From Turnera subulata (lineage: Eukaryota > Streptophyta > Magnoliopsida > Malpighiales > Passifloraceae): a DNA stretch of 64,000 nt. Below, in pieces: positions 22,066 to 34,159 of this stretch. Location: positions 18,283 through 82,282 of the forward strand of contig JAKUCV010003362.1 of the NCBI GenBank assembly GCA_028386065.3, written 5' to 3'. The notes under the pieces are model-generated. The model was not told where the DNA came from, ran no database searches, and saw nothing but the letters and a program-made list of their open reading frames with translations. The first letter of the stretch is position 1. Every line of letters starts with the position of its first letter. The position numbers were made by a program, and so were the translations under genes.

Positions 22066-24590
22066 AGTAGTGGGTTTAGGAAATTTTATGCAATCGTTGA
22101 TTACTATATGCCTCTTTATTTGTCAAGTGCATGCCTTGCATTCTTGAAATATGTATGTAGCTTGTACCTTAAGAGGGTAAGAGGATCCTAGTTTTGTGTT
22201 GTTACTAATTCCACAATAATCTATTACCTTTCAGTCTCTGGATTAAGGTTGATTTGTGTTTTTCCAGATTTAAACTTCCCCTGTCGGTACTTGATTTAAA
22301 TCCTAAGGGTAAGAACTAAAGATGGCCAGTCTCAATCCTTGAATAAAGCTCACACAAAACAATCAAGAACACAAATAAGAAAATTGTTTGAGGAGTAATT
22401 AAACCATAAAAGAAATCAGGCAGCTGCATCCTTCTTGATCTAGAAAAGAGAGTTTAGTTCATAGCTAGAAAGAAAACAACAATGGAGGATTTGTTCATAA
22501 TACAAACCGAAACTTGGAAGAAAGAAAATAAAATAAGAGAGCTTCTTCTCCTCCTTGTTGTTGCTGTCGACAGTGATAAAAACCAGAGAAAAAGAGGTAC
22601 TTTTTCCTGCAGCCGATGTGTCTTTTTATTATTCTGAAACCCTAGCCTTTAATTCCTACAATCTAGCTAAGGTAACTAAAAAGTAGGAATTAATATCCTA
22701 GGAGTTCTCCTCTTTTTTTGGCGCAGCAAAGAGTCTTTTTTTGTCCCCAAGCAAAACTAATCATGATAAATCAACGGAAAAGATAAGACATGCATGAGGA
22801 TGTTGTCCATTCAAACCTGCACGGCGTGACCCTGTTCAAATGAAACCTGCAAGTTAGCCTTAGAAAAATCTACCTTTCACTCTTAAACGAAAAGTTTGCT
22901 CATAAAAATCTCAGGTCTAAAGCTCACCAAATTACACACAATCAATATTCAAATTTCTTCACAAATATTCAGTCCAATTAGTCCTTCAAAAGATATGCTT
23001 AGAAATCAAATAATTATAAACAATATCCCGTAGGCAACTCAAAAACTCGCATCTCCACTAATGGGCACAAATGAATAATCAGAGATCAATAGGGCTTAAT
23101 AAGGGTTGAAACGAGGTTAGGTTTGTGTTTTGAATGAAGGGGAAAGAGTGTTCAAAAGTCTGTCCAATCACTGAATCCAAACCTTGCAAAATTAGAGCAA
23201 CTTGATGTTTCAACAGACTGACCCTGTTCGCTAGCAGGAATGATCTTTGAATAGCTGCCCTACTCAACTCAAATGCACACATAATTTTTTTGTTTTTTTT
23301 TGTTTTTTTGTTTTTTGTTTTTCTGTCTTTTTATCTTTTTCTTCTTTTTTTATGTGTGGAGTGAGCTAGATTGCTTCAGCAAGTGACTTTTCACAGAAAT
23401 TTTGAACAGGACAAGACTGTTGGCTTTGAAATTTTCGGTTCAATGCTCTTCATAAACTGATGTGCAAGTACGTAGACTCAATAACTTTACAGAACGGGTA
23501 TGGGTTGATTTCAAAAAAAAATTTGTGCTGATCAGACACAAGATGGTCATACAAATGGTTTCAAAGGTGTAAGGTGGTTGTTATGGGTAACAAAAGGATA
23601 AATGACCATCTAAAATAGGCTCAAAGCGTCGAACAAAGGGTAACTTGATCAAGGGTAGGCTAAGGTTTAAGTGTGAGTGTAAATCAAGGATGGCCTAAAT
23701 CATGTCCCTGGTCAAGATTGTGCTAAAAATTTCGCCTCAATGAAAATGTAAGAGATGTTCTAGGATAATTATTTCTCCTTCCTTAGAAAATTTTAGAATA
23801 TCTAAGCCATCTAAATCCTAAGGACATCATTTTGGCTAAATGTGATCAGGAATCAGAATTATCAAGTGGTATTTAGTGTGTACTTAAGGACCTAATTCCG
23901 TGTAAGTTCAAAAATAGATGAAAGAATAGCCTTTCCAATGCTAAACTAATGCAGGCAGAACTGAAGAGAGTCGTACATACCGAAATAAGCAGACATCCAT
24001 AATAATAACATAAAATCCTTTGCCCCGTGCAATAAAAGTTCATTCAGAAAGTAAAGAACGCAACAAATTGCAAATTTGCCCCCCCAAACCTAAACGGAAC
24101 AGTGTCCACACTGGACCAAAAGAACAGAAAAATAGGGGAACAAAACAACAACAAATAAAACACACATAAACCATCAAAATAGGAAAGAGTAAGATGACAT
24201 GAGAAGAAATGACACCTCCAAACCTAAAATTTAGCATATGTAAGAGATAAGGGCGGGAATGGGTGGGCTAAGGACCAGAATACTGAGCACTAAAACGCGA
24301 ACAGAGTGACATTGCTGAACGGAAAAGTGCAAAGAAACACAAAATATAGCACAACAAAAATAACAGAGAATAAAATATGAAGGAAAAGAAATGCTTCTCT
24401 GAAATTTCTGCTAGTGTCATGTCCTTCCAATGCCCTTGTGTCATGTCCTTCCTCTTTCTCTTTTTTTTTTTGTTTTTTTTCTGCAAAATAAAATAAAAAA
24501 ATAAAAAATAAAAGAAAATTGCATAAATTGAAATATTACCTCCTAAAATCTCAGGTTGCCTCCTGAGCAGCGCTTCTTTAACGTTGTCTT
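22066..24590. other. Tat-like leader start, then Athila-like noncoding sequence
   Basis: 22066-22200 matches the leader after the primer site at 54509-54640. From about 22220 the homology stops and AT-rich noncoding sequence follows up to the Athila integrase tail, which runs on the minus strand; it is probably 3' noncoding DNA and LTR of that element. Long T-rich runs (23288-23345, 24462-24482) and a repeated TCATGTCCTTCC word (24418, 24443) are present. No gene is seen. Confidence 0.5.
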
Positions 24591-24594
24591 AGCT

Positions 24595-24800
24595 GGACTC
24601 CCTTCCGTTTAAATAATAGGTGGGTCTCGAAGCAACAGAGTCACTCTATTGTCTACTGTATCCCCTGGGTCATACGGCTTAAATAGCTATCCACTGACCC
24701 TAAATAGTGCAAGCTCGCCATCAATTGACTTCACTACTCCATGAGGAAGGACTTGGACCACTAGTTGGAATCTTTGTTTCAGATCACGGTCATTAACAGG
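24595..24800 (-). pseudogene. pol: Athila integrase C-terminal tail
   Basis: Minus-strand translation gives QLVVQVLPHGVVKSIDGELALFRVSG, a stop, then LFKPYDPGDTVDNRVTLLRDPP. This corresponds to the C-terminal end of plant Athila polyproteins, where a hydrophobic P-x-G-x-V stretch is followed by F-K-V-N-G-x-x-L-K-P-Y. It lies only a few bases from the protease frame at 24807, so everything between (RT, RNase H, integrase core) is deleted. Confidence 0.7.
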
Positions 24801-24806
24801 GTCACT

Positions 24807-25389
24807 CTATGACAGAGTCTCAAGCGTATAAACTTGCTGGATAGTTTCTGGTATGTCTCCTTCGATTAAGCAAGTATATTCTGGAGCTTTTTGTTCCTTT
24901 TGTTGTGCACCATCAATAAGGGAAGTCAATAGTGCATCGATCGAGTCATAGAGTGGGCCTTCTTGGTCAATCTCCTTTGCTACCATGCCCGTTAATGCAT
25001 CAACTCGATAGCATGTGTTTGCACTGAGTTCGTTCTTAGTAGCCTCTGGAATGTTGAACTCCACTAAATCATTGCCAACCTTGAGGGTCAGTTTCCCTTC
25101 TGAGCAATCAATCATAGCCCCTGCGGTTGCTAAGAAAGGTCGTCCAAGTATGATGGGTGTTTGGGAATCGGGCTCCATTTCTAGAACAACAAAGTCTACT
25201 GGAATCTGCAATTTTCCAATCTGCACAGGAACATCTTCAAGCACCCCAATTGGATGTTTAACACTCTGGTCTGCTAGCTGTAGGGTCATCCTGGTGGGTT
25301 TCAAGTCCCCAATTGACATTTTCTTAGCAAAGGATAGAGGAATTAAGCTCACAAAGCTTTGTCAATTTTCAGAGTATCAACAATGCAAG
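24807..25389 (-). pseudogene. pol: Athila aspartic protease
   Basis: The open frame from 25352 down to 24807 (181 codons) contains SLIPLSFAKKMSIGDLKPT, LQLADQSVKHPIGVLEDVPVQ, PVDFVVLEM and PIILGRPFLATAGAMIDC, which is the Athila-type protease region. The catalytic Asp-x-Gly-Ala segment should lie just upstream (25389-25353), but there the sequence reads with stops and no D-x-G, so the enzyme is dead. The Tat-like LTR joins at 25390, and the N-terminal part is not found on the other side within the window. Confidence 0.9.
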
Positions 25390-26752
25390 TGTGAGAACCC
25401 GGAACTTTCTCAACTCGTGACAATCGATGGAGTCGCCACCCAAGTTTTATTACTATGAAAAAATTCAGGAAAAACCAAAGAATAACTCCTTATACCCACA
25501 AAGCAACAAGATTAACGAACCAAAGACGTTCAGACCTGAGGGTCCGTCATGAATAGGAAGGTATGAGGCACCCCATCCATGCTTGGGCGAAATAATATGC
25601 AATTTAAGCGAATACTTGTGTTTTGGTGCTTGTGTGCGTGTGTCTAAACCAGATTTCCAATAGCATATGATCATCAAAACAGCATGCATAAAACGAGAAT
25701 TAAAAGAACAAAAGAGAAAAGAAAGGGTTAGAACATAATTTGGCTTGCGTCTCCACCACTAGAGACATCCTACGTACCCTGGTTGGGTTCAAAGCCCATG
25801 TAGTTCTTAGATTGAAAGCAAACACTCAAGAGAACATGTCAGTATCATCATAGCATCACATCAGCAGCAAGCAAAGCGACTTAGAACCGAAAAAAGTTTA
25901 GAACACGTACCATGAGTTTCTGGACTGAAACAAGAGTCGACTTGAAGCTTATTTTAAGCGCACCAAACGATCGATTCTTCCTCTGAGCCCAACGACACAG
26001 TTGTAGATCTTCCTTGTAGCTTTCCATAGAGTCCAAGATCGCAGCAATTTGAGGTCTAGAACTCGAGATATGATTTAATTACCGAGACTACACGCTGCAA
26101 GAGCTTGTCGCGAGTTCTTCGCGTTCTTGACCCCGGGATTGCAATTAATTGCTCTTAAGCCCTTGAATTTGACTCCTGCTCTGCAAAGTCTAATAAGAAA
26201 ACAAAACTAGTGCAGTACCACTTGAGATCTGAAAGAGAAAAGCAATAGGAATTGAAGAATAAATCAATTCTAAAGAGTTTCTCCAAGCTAATGCGCTTAG
26301 GGTGTGTAGATCAGATTGAAAATAAAATCCTTGACTTGCTCACCAAGTCGGTGCTTTACCTGTTTTGAAACCTTTAACTTGCATGCCAATTTCCACCTTG
26401 TAGACGACGAAATCAAACTTTGGGTCCTTCTAAAAAATTCTAGAAACGTCTTCTAGCTTTATGACCATATAAAGAAATCCTAAATTGGAATTCTGTAGCT
26501 CGAGATATCGCAAAAATAGTGGGCCTAGGTCGGTGCTAGATTTCTGAACGGCTGGGCCAATTTTAATCAATTACTGCTCTTATTGTACTAGGCCAAAAAT
26601 TATGACATTTATATCCATGAAAGCCCTATGAGTCTAGTTTTGTCTCCAACTAGTTTCATGCCGATTGGACCCCTGAAGCTCCCGAAATCGTTAATAAAGT
26701 GGCCTGTGCTCGCCGCAGAGAAAGTTGCCAAAATAGGACCATTTAACCGAAA
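25390..26752 (-). mobile_element. 3' LTR of the minus-strand Tat-like element
   Basis: On the plus strand it starts TGTGAGAACCCGGAACTTTC, like 32201, and stays homologous to 26752. Compared with the other LTR it lacks about 120 bp corresponding to 33111-33233, the part that holds the TATATATAG promoter-like sequence. Beyond 26752 GCGGTCAT-type blocks continue to about 26850 and may still be LTR. Confidence 0.85.
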
Positions 26753-29700
26753 TGGCGCAGCGGTCATCACGACATGACCACCGTGTCTTGGCGGTCTTCC
26801 AAGGATGTCCGCTCGGGCCTGGCGGTCGTTGCGAGATGTCCGCCGGGTCCGGGTTACTGTTCACATTATTCCTATTTTGTCTGGGTTTTCTATGAAATCC
26901 GATTTTTGTGCGCAAAGTCAGGATTCTATTCCTTTTCCTTAATTCTATAGCTTACACTCTAAGGATCTCTATTATTCCTCTTGTTTCCACAAAATTAGGT
27001 TTCTAAGGCAAATTAAAGTCCAACAATTAATAAAATTAACCTCCGTCCTAAGGTTTAAGGATACTTCCATTCTAAAAGAGACGAGGACACCTCCTTCCTA
27101 AGGTTTGATATTACATTTGTCATTGAAACATCATGATTTAGGGGTAGCATGCCCCTTATTTTGACGAAGTTCATAGGGTACCATGCCCTATTGCATAATC
27201 TATGCGAGAAATATCTAGGGGCATGACCCATTCGAATGTTTAACAAATCATTTGTGATGATGGACTAAGATTTTGAATCTTTTGATGTGTTCGTGAAAAG
27301 AGTTTGTTCTTGCAATTTGAATCTACTTTGCTAATGGAATCCATGTTCTAAGTGAGTGCATGTAGATGCTTCTAATGCGCGACTTGATTTGAATGCATGG
27401 GGATAATCCTATCTTCTACTTGATATGATCGTTAGTAATGTTTATAACGACGTGAAGATGCAATTTCACAATAGCGTGCTAATGTGATGCATGCGGGTGC
27501 AAATGGAAATGAACTTTGGGTAAGAGCATGAAGACGCAAAAGATGATGATCCTTTGAATAGTGCATGTAGATGCAAAAGGGAATGATGAAATTGCAAAGG
27601 GAGTAGATTCGTGATGCATTTGATTATGAAAGGGGATTGACAATAGTTTGTATGATGCATACGAATGCAAAGGGAATGCCCCTAGGATGATGCTTGTGAG
27701 TTCATGAGGAAAATGGATCCTAATTTCTATGATGAACGCATGATGGTTATGAATGAGTTGTAACCTAGAGGGTATTTTCTAGAGGAGAGATCCTAACGAT
27801 CGGAAAGAACGTAAAGATGTAACCTAGAGGGTATAGCCTTAAAGATGAAAAGGAATGTATATAGCCTAAGCGAGTAAAAGGAAAGATCAAGAGAATCTAT
27901 CCTAAGGGGATATCTAAGCGACTAAAAGGGAGGACCTAGAGGGCTTATCCTAAGAGGACATAGTCTAGGGGACTAAAAAGAGAAAACCTAGAGGATCTAT
28001 CCTAAGAGGACATGGTGCAAGAGACTAAAAAGGGATCAAGAGAGCCTATCCTAAGAGGACATGGTCTAAGAGACTAAAACGAAGGTTAAGAACCAGAATC
28101 GTTATAATGGGTGTTCATCTACCAAACTTGGATTTGGAAGGAATAACCTAGAGGATATAACCTAGTGATTGGGCGACGGATAAGAATTCAAGAGCTAAAG
28201 AGCTAAATGATAAAACTCATGGGGGGACGCCCCTAGTTTCTAGACGATGCTTGAGGATGCTCCTATTTATGCATGGTGAGGTTATTGGCATGTCAATGCC
28301 CCTAATTTCTACACGATGAGTGTGGATGCACAAGAGAAGTTTCTATCCTTTATTGATGCATGTGAATTCCAATGGGAATGCTCCTAGCATGATGCATGAA
28401 AATACAAAAGGGGATGCCCCTAGCATGATGCATGAATGTCATGAGATTTGAAAAAGAAACGAGCCAAAGTGCATTTTAAAGAATGAGGCGAGTTTATTCC
28501 ATCAAAATAATGTATTTGATTTGATGAGTTTCTCAAGAATGAAATATAGCATCTTTGACAACCATGAATGCAAGTTTCAAATTCGACACGGATCCCATAG
28601 GTGGGCATAACTTCTAAGCACATTGCAAGGTAGATGAGGACTTGACTATTCAAATGATTGTGACCAGATGTTCAGGAGTTTCTTGATTCGAGCAAGGGTG
28701 TACTTGGAGCAATATCAGAGGGAGCCGGGGCCAATTTAAGCATGATGAATCCTGGTGGAATGCCAGAAGAAATCGAGAACCGATAGAAGCGAATTGACTT
28801 GGGAGCAATCTCAGGAAAGCAAGTGGATGGAAAGCAAAACCGGTAAGCGTCGATGCTGAATCTTAGAAGCTTCTTGAACATATCACGACCGTAGGATGTT
28901 TGAAGAAGAAGGAGCAATGATTGGCCGCTTGTCACCTTGTAGAGATATGTGCCCTATGAGAGAGATGATAACACTCTAAAGAGTTCAAATAAATCTAGCA
29001 TTTGAGTATCATTGTGGCATAATTAACTTGAGATGCAAGCATAAACTCCATTCTTGTCTATTGAACCAACCTAAGAACCGATTAGACCGGACCCGTTATT
29101 GGGTTGCCTACGTACCCGTGAATATAGGGTGTGAAGTGTTTGATTTTGAAGTGATGATGATGTATGGGAGGCTAACGGTGATGATTTGAATTATATGGGT
29201 CGAGCGTTTGGTGAAATGGCAGGATGGTGTTTAGAGATGAATACTTGTCCTTTTTATGAGGCTTGTGGTGATTGGATATTTGTCTCGTTAATTAAGTCCG
29301 GCTTAATAAGTTGATATGTGGAGATCACTTCCTCGTTTTTTCTCTCTTTTTTTTTCCGATTTTCTTTTTTCTCTTTTTTTTTGCGTATGGCGCTAAACAT
29401 GCTTGAAACAAGTAAAAGTGCAAACATTTTTTTATGCATTGATCTTATTGGATGTATTGAAAATGAGGTACAATTGCACTTATCATAGAAAAGTCCTTTG
29501 ATGGAAACAAAATTTCATAAGGAATCTTGGAAGAGGGCATGTTAATGGAAGGAAAAAATATTGATAGCCTTAGAGGTTTGAAAGAGTTGAAGGTAGGTAG
29601 ATGCGGATAAACAAAGAAGAATAGGCTATCATAGGCTCAAAGGAGTTATGCAAGGGATAACGATAGATGGTAGGCTTTTTGTTGGCTTGTTGGTTCAAAC

Positions 29701-30600
29701 AAAAAAAACCTAAATCATCTCTTTCATTGAGCGTCCATTAAGATTCATTTTGAAAAGTTCTAACAATTTGTTCTAGGACATATCATGTTGACATTGAGTT
29801 TTTGAAAATAGTGTTTAGAATGTGTCGACAAATGCCAAGTAAGAAATACTTAGACAAATTTAAAAAATAAGTCCGATAAGCAAATTCCAGAACTTAACTC
29901 CACTATTATAAATAGACGTTCTCAGAAAGATCAATAGGTCTTTACAAAGGGTTGTGATGGGGCTTGGGGTAATATTTGATCAAGAAAAGATATATAAGGA
30001 TTCAAAGTTTAAAGATTCACTTAAGAGAGAAATGTGATGAGCATTACAAAAGAAAATTCTCAAAGTGCAAGTTTTGAAATGACATCCATATTGTGATCAT
30101 GAAAAGGAATTCATCTTGTTCCAAGCATACTTGATGGCGCATACATTGTCTTTTGAATTTTTTTCTCTCTTTTTTTTTGTTGCTGTTTTTTTTTCGAGGA
30201 ATGTGACCTTGAGTGTGATGTAGTTATGGGACGCCAGATCTATTTTTGGAAACAATTTTACGAGACTATAGTTTGGATTGGACAAGCGCTTGAATTGATT
30301 TGGTAATTTGGACAAGTATTCAAAATGGGTGAGGTGAGGAAAGGATTATATTCACGGGATCAGGTCTCCGTAGTTCGTTGGAAATGATTCCCGAGTTGGG
30401 CCAATGGACTTTCATGAAGTTTGTCAAATGCGTATGCACAGATAAATGAGGGAATGTAGATTTGATTATTCTTGAAAAGATCAAAAATACATTTATTCAA
30501 ATGCTTGAAAATAAAGTGCGTCTAACATGATTAAATCAATAATTTATTGAATTTCGTACTCTAAAGATGATGGATAAAATTTCTCTCTCAAGGACATGAC
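26753..30600. other. 3' noncoding region of the minus-strand Tat-like element
   Basis: No gene is seen. It contains inverted GGGGCATGCTACCCC motifs (27141-27155, 27176-27188), a 50-bp tandem repeat (27885-28080), many GATGCATG words around 27480-28440, and a segment near 29060-29120 that is the reverse complement of the CGGGCCC...ACGTA block also seen at 34635-34660 and 57062-57090. The conserved pieces identify this as the element's 3' untranslated region. Confidence 0.6.
27885..28080. repeat. Tandem repeat, about 50-bp unit, four copies
   Basis: Units contain CTATCCTAAGAGGACATGG and AGAGACTAAAA, beginning near 27887, 27930, 27985 and 28032, with the first copy most diverged. Confidence 0.8.
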
Positions 30601-30614
30601 CTTTGATTCTTTCA

Positions 30615-31325
30615 TTAATACAAACGCTTAGTCGCGATGATTATCCCCATGTCAATCAAGTTCTGAATAGCGTGGCGCAAACGGATCCAATCGTCGGTGA
30701 TATGCCCATAGATTTGATGAAATACATAATACTTGCTTTGGTCAAGATTCGGGTTCGGATTGGTTGGTGGCTCCAAAGGTTTCAGCAACCCACTTTCTTG
30801 GCATATCTTAAACGCTTTTCCCCTTGACATATATAACGGAGTGAACTTCCTTTTTGCTAGAGTCACAATCTCTTTCTTTGATACTTCAAAATCGTGGGGT
30901 GGCTCCAACTTGAGAGATGGAAGTGCAACATTGGCGGTGCAAGTCGGTTTGCCCCCAAGATTAGGGAAGAGTGTCGGTCGGTACAAATCACCCTTTTGAG
31001 CTTCATCCTCAAATACCTCTTTGGGCCTCTTGCATTTAGCATCTTCCTTCTCGGATGGTGGCTTCCTTGCATTTTCCTCCATTGGTGTGGCTACATTGGT
31101 ATGCTCGAGCTTAAACTCCTTAGTGTCTTGCCCCTCTAGTGTGGCCATATTCCGCGTCAAGTCTTCTAGTTCACGCACCCGTTGTCCATTCACCTTGTGA
31201 CCTAGGAATTCTTGTTCCATTGGCTCCTTGGAACGTCCATCATTGGTGCGCGGCTTCTCATCGACTTGTCTCCTCGGCTTAATCACCAAGTCATTCCGGT
31301 TCATGTTCATGAGTGCAAATTCCAA
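30615..31325 (-). pseudogene. gag: Tat/Ogre-type gag, C-terminal part
   Basis: A 236-codon open frame on the minus strand. Its N-terminal half (NMNRNDLVIKPRRQVDEKP) aligns with the protein at 55302-56162. The C-terminal half carries the segment between capsid and protease of Tat/Ogre gag proteins: FTPLYMSRGKAFKICQESGLL, then YYVFHQIYGHITDDWIRLRHAIQNLIDMG. In family members the latter is a Y-C-x-Y-H-Q...G-H...C...LR zinc-like motif. Here both Cys positions are changed (Tyr to Val-Phe context, Cys to Trp), so metal binding is probably lost. A capsid domain is not evident upstream. It is followed by noncoding DNA, not pol. Confidence 0.8.
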
Positions 31326-32180
31326 AAGTTGCCCCTAGAAGGTTGATGAAAATTCCGGATGGATGGGTCCTTTAGCACCTTGCTCACTAGCCTTGGGCAC
31401 ATTCACAGTTTCGGTCAAAATCTTCACCATCTCGTTCCAACTAAAGTAGATGTTACGCATGGTTTCCTAGGGAATTCAAGTTTCAAAGGTTTAATGGTCG
31501 TCAAAGATCCTAGATACAAGCCTTGAGTTGTTTTTTTTTTTTGAAAACATCGTGAGGGAAAAATATGGGAAAAGGCGATGATGGAACAAACTCGCAAAAC
31601 AAGATTTTTTTTTCAAAAGGATTTTTGAATTTTTTTATATTTTTATTTTGTAAATAAACAATTGACGGAAAAAAATTATTTAGAGAACTACTTTGGCTCG
31701 AAATTTGTTTTGTTTTGAAAACATGCAATGTGATATGATGTTAATGATGATTGATGCATGCAACCATGGATTCCTAAAGCAAAGAAGACATATAAACATC
31801 CACATAGCATAGGCATTGCAATAGCAATAGTCCATCATCAAAACTTCACCGCAATATAGTTTATATGCATGATATGCTAGGGTATGCAGGTTGGTTGGGG
31901 GCTAAGAAACCGCTGTTGTGGGAGGTTCAACCTACTCACATGTGACACAAGGATGCCGCGTGAGGTCGTAGGCCAAGGTTCCCAATCATCGCGCGCGGCG
32001 GGTAACGGACAAATCGCATGCCATATCACCACGAATGATGGTATGTATGGGCAAGGACTCGTCGCGCCCCTTTAAGGTAAAGGTTTAACACACAATCATA
32101 GTGAATGCCAGCATGCAAGTGACAAATAACAAAACACAAAACTCGAGCAAAAATTGCACATTATTTGCTAAACCCACGAA

Positions 32181-32198
32181 TCCCCAGTGGAGTCGCCA
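32181..32198 (-). other. Primer-binding site, Tat/Ogre type
   Basis: The minus strand reads TGGCGACTCCACTGGGGA, two bases after the LTR end at 32201. It is the best-preserved primer site of this family in the window. Confidence 0.92.
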
Positions 32199-32200
32199 GC

Positions 32201-33685
32201 TGTGAGAACCCGGAACTTTCTCACCTCGTGACAATCAATGGAGTCGCCACCCAAGTTTTATTACCGTGGAAAAACTCAGGAAAAACCAAAGAATAACTCC
32301 CTATACCCACGAAGCAACCAGAATAGCGAACCAAAGACGCCAGACTCGGGGATTCGTCATGAATAGGAAGGTATGAGGCACCCCATCCAAGCTTGGGCGA
32401 AATAATATGCAATTTAAGCGAATACTTGTGTTTTGGTGCTTGTGTGCATGTGTGTAAACCAGATTTCCAACAGCATATGATCATCAAAACAGCATGCGTA
32501 AACCCAGAATTAAAAGAACAAAAGAGAAAAGAAAGGGTTAGAACATAATTTGGCTTGCGTCTCCACCACTAGAGACATCCTATGTACCCCGGTTGGGTTC
32601 AAAGTCCAAGTAGTTCTTAGATTGAAAGCAAACAATCAATAAAACATGTCAGTATCATCATAGCATTACATCAGCAGCAAGCAAAGCGACTTAGAATCGA
32701 AAAGAGTTTAGAACACTTACCTTGAGTTTCTGGACAGAAACTACAGTCGACTTGAAGCTGATTTTAAGTGCACCAAACGATCGTTTCATCCGCTGAGACC
32801 AACAGAAACGTTGTAGATCTTCCTCTTAAATTTCTAGAGAGTCCAAGATCGCAGCAATCTGAAGTCTAGAACTCCAGATATGATTTAATTACCGAGACTG
32901 CACGCTGCAAGAGCTTGTACGCGAGTTCTTCGTGTTCTTGACCCCGGGATTGCAATTGATTGCTCTTAAGCCCTTGAATTCGACTCCTGCTCTGCAAGCT
33001 CTAATAAGAAAACACAACTAGAGCAGTACCACGTGAGATCTGAAAGAGAAAAGCAATAGGAATTGAAGAATAAATCAAATCTAAAGAGTTTCTCCAAGCT
33101 AATGCGTTTGGGGTGTGTGTCGAGAGAAAATTCGATAAATTGAGTGCTTTACCGCTACTCAATGTTGCCGTCCCCTTCTCTGTAAACCCTAGGGACCTAT
33201 ATATAGTGTACAATTCGTCCATAGATTGGTTTAAGACTCCTAGATCAGATTGAAAACAAAATCCTTGACTTGCTCACCAAGTTGGTGCTTTACCTGTTTT
33301 GTAACCCGTAATTGCACGCCAATTTCCACCTTGTAGATGACGAAATCAAACTCTGGGACCTTCTAAAAAGCTCTAGAAAAGTATTCTAGCTTTATGACCA
33401 TATAAAGAAATCCTAAATTGGAATTTTGTAGCTCGAGATATCGCAAAAATAGTGGGCCTAGGTCGGTGCTAGATTTCTGCACGACTGGGCCAACTTTAAT
33501 CAATTACTGCTCTTAATCTACTGGGCCAAAAAATGTGAAATTTATATCCACGAAACCCCTATAAGTCTAGTTTCGTTTCCAACTAGTTTCATGCCGATTG
33601 GACCCCTGAAGCTCCCGGAATCGTTAATTAAGTGGCCTGTGCTCGCTGCAGAGAAAGTTGCCAAAATAGGACCACTTAACCGACA
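32201..33685 (-). mobile_element. 5' LTR of the minus-strand Tat-like element
   Basis: Homologous to 25390-26752, with about 120 extra bp (33111-33233) that include ACCTATATATAG; on the minus strand this gives a TATA-like promoter. Homology to the other LTR ends abruptly near 33685, where GATGA-rich sequence starts, so the outer end is truncated or rearranged. Confidence 0.85.
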
Positions 33686-34159
33686 TGAGATGATGATAAG
33701 ACGAAGATGGATGAGACGATGAACATGATTGTGAGGAAAGGATGAGACAGAGAAGAGGATGATGATGAAATGGTGAAGATTACGATGGAGAAGACCACGA
33801 GGAAATGTGAAGATGACGGTGACGAAATGACAGGGGGGCATGAGGTGATGAGTTGAGTTGATAAATCGATAAGATGAGGAGTTGAGCCGCAGAGATAGTG
33901 AGGAGGCAATGAGATGAGGCGATAGAGATGATACATTCCGAGAGATCATCCAATACTACGGGAGAATAGACAAGAAGTGCAAGTGAGAGTCGACTAGAAA
34001 CCATATGCTGAATTGCTAAGTATGGATAGGTGATGACCAAGAATTAGGAAAAGGGTGGTGTATTTGCTCTTAGGAGTCCGGGAGTTGAGTCGAGTCGAAA
34101 GGAGTGACAATCTAATTACTTGCGCATATGTGGCAAACTGATTATGTGTGACTTCATGA
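33686..34159. other. GATGA-rich simple sequence
   Basis: Between 33686 and about 33930 the plus strand is dominated by GATGA/GAGATGA words without an exact period. The open frames on the opposite strand are a consequence of this composition. 33930-34159 shows nothing recognised. Confidence 0.5.

Larger units (their letters stand above)
25390..33685 (-). mobile_element. Tat-like gag-only retrotransposon, minus strand
   Basis: Read on the minus strand: 5' LTR (33685-32201), primer site (32198-32181), leader, gag C-terminal part (31325-30615), about 3.5 kb of noncoding DNA with minisatellites, and 3' LTR (about 26752-25390). No RT, RNase H or integrase is found. The two LTRs are collinear over more than 1.3 kb and similar enough to be one insertion. 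Its left end is inserted in the Athila protease. The right boundary is not resolved, so no target duplication could be confirmed. Relatives lie at 34160-37860 and 53400-57650. Confidence 0.8.

Noticed and set aside
25385..33990. GCAAG at 25385-25389 and near 33984 as the target duplication of the minus-strand Tat-like element
   Set aside because: LTR homology ends near 33685 and the sequence after the right GCAAG does not continue the Athila protease reading. The match is probably chance.
33542..34040. Minus-strand Ser/His/Ile-rich frames
   Set aside because: Shadow of the GATGA-rich simple sequence on the other strand.
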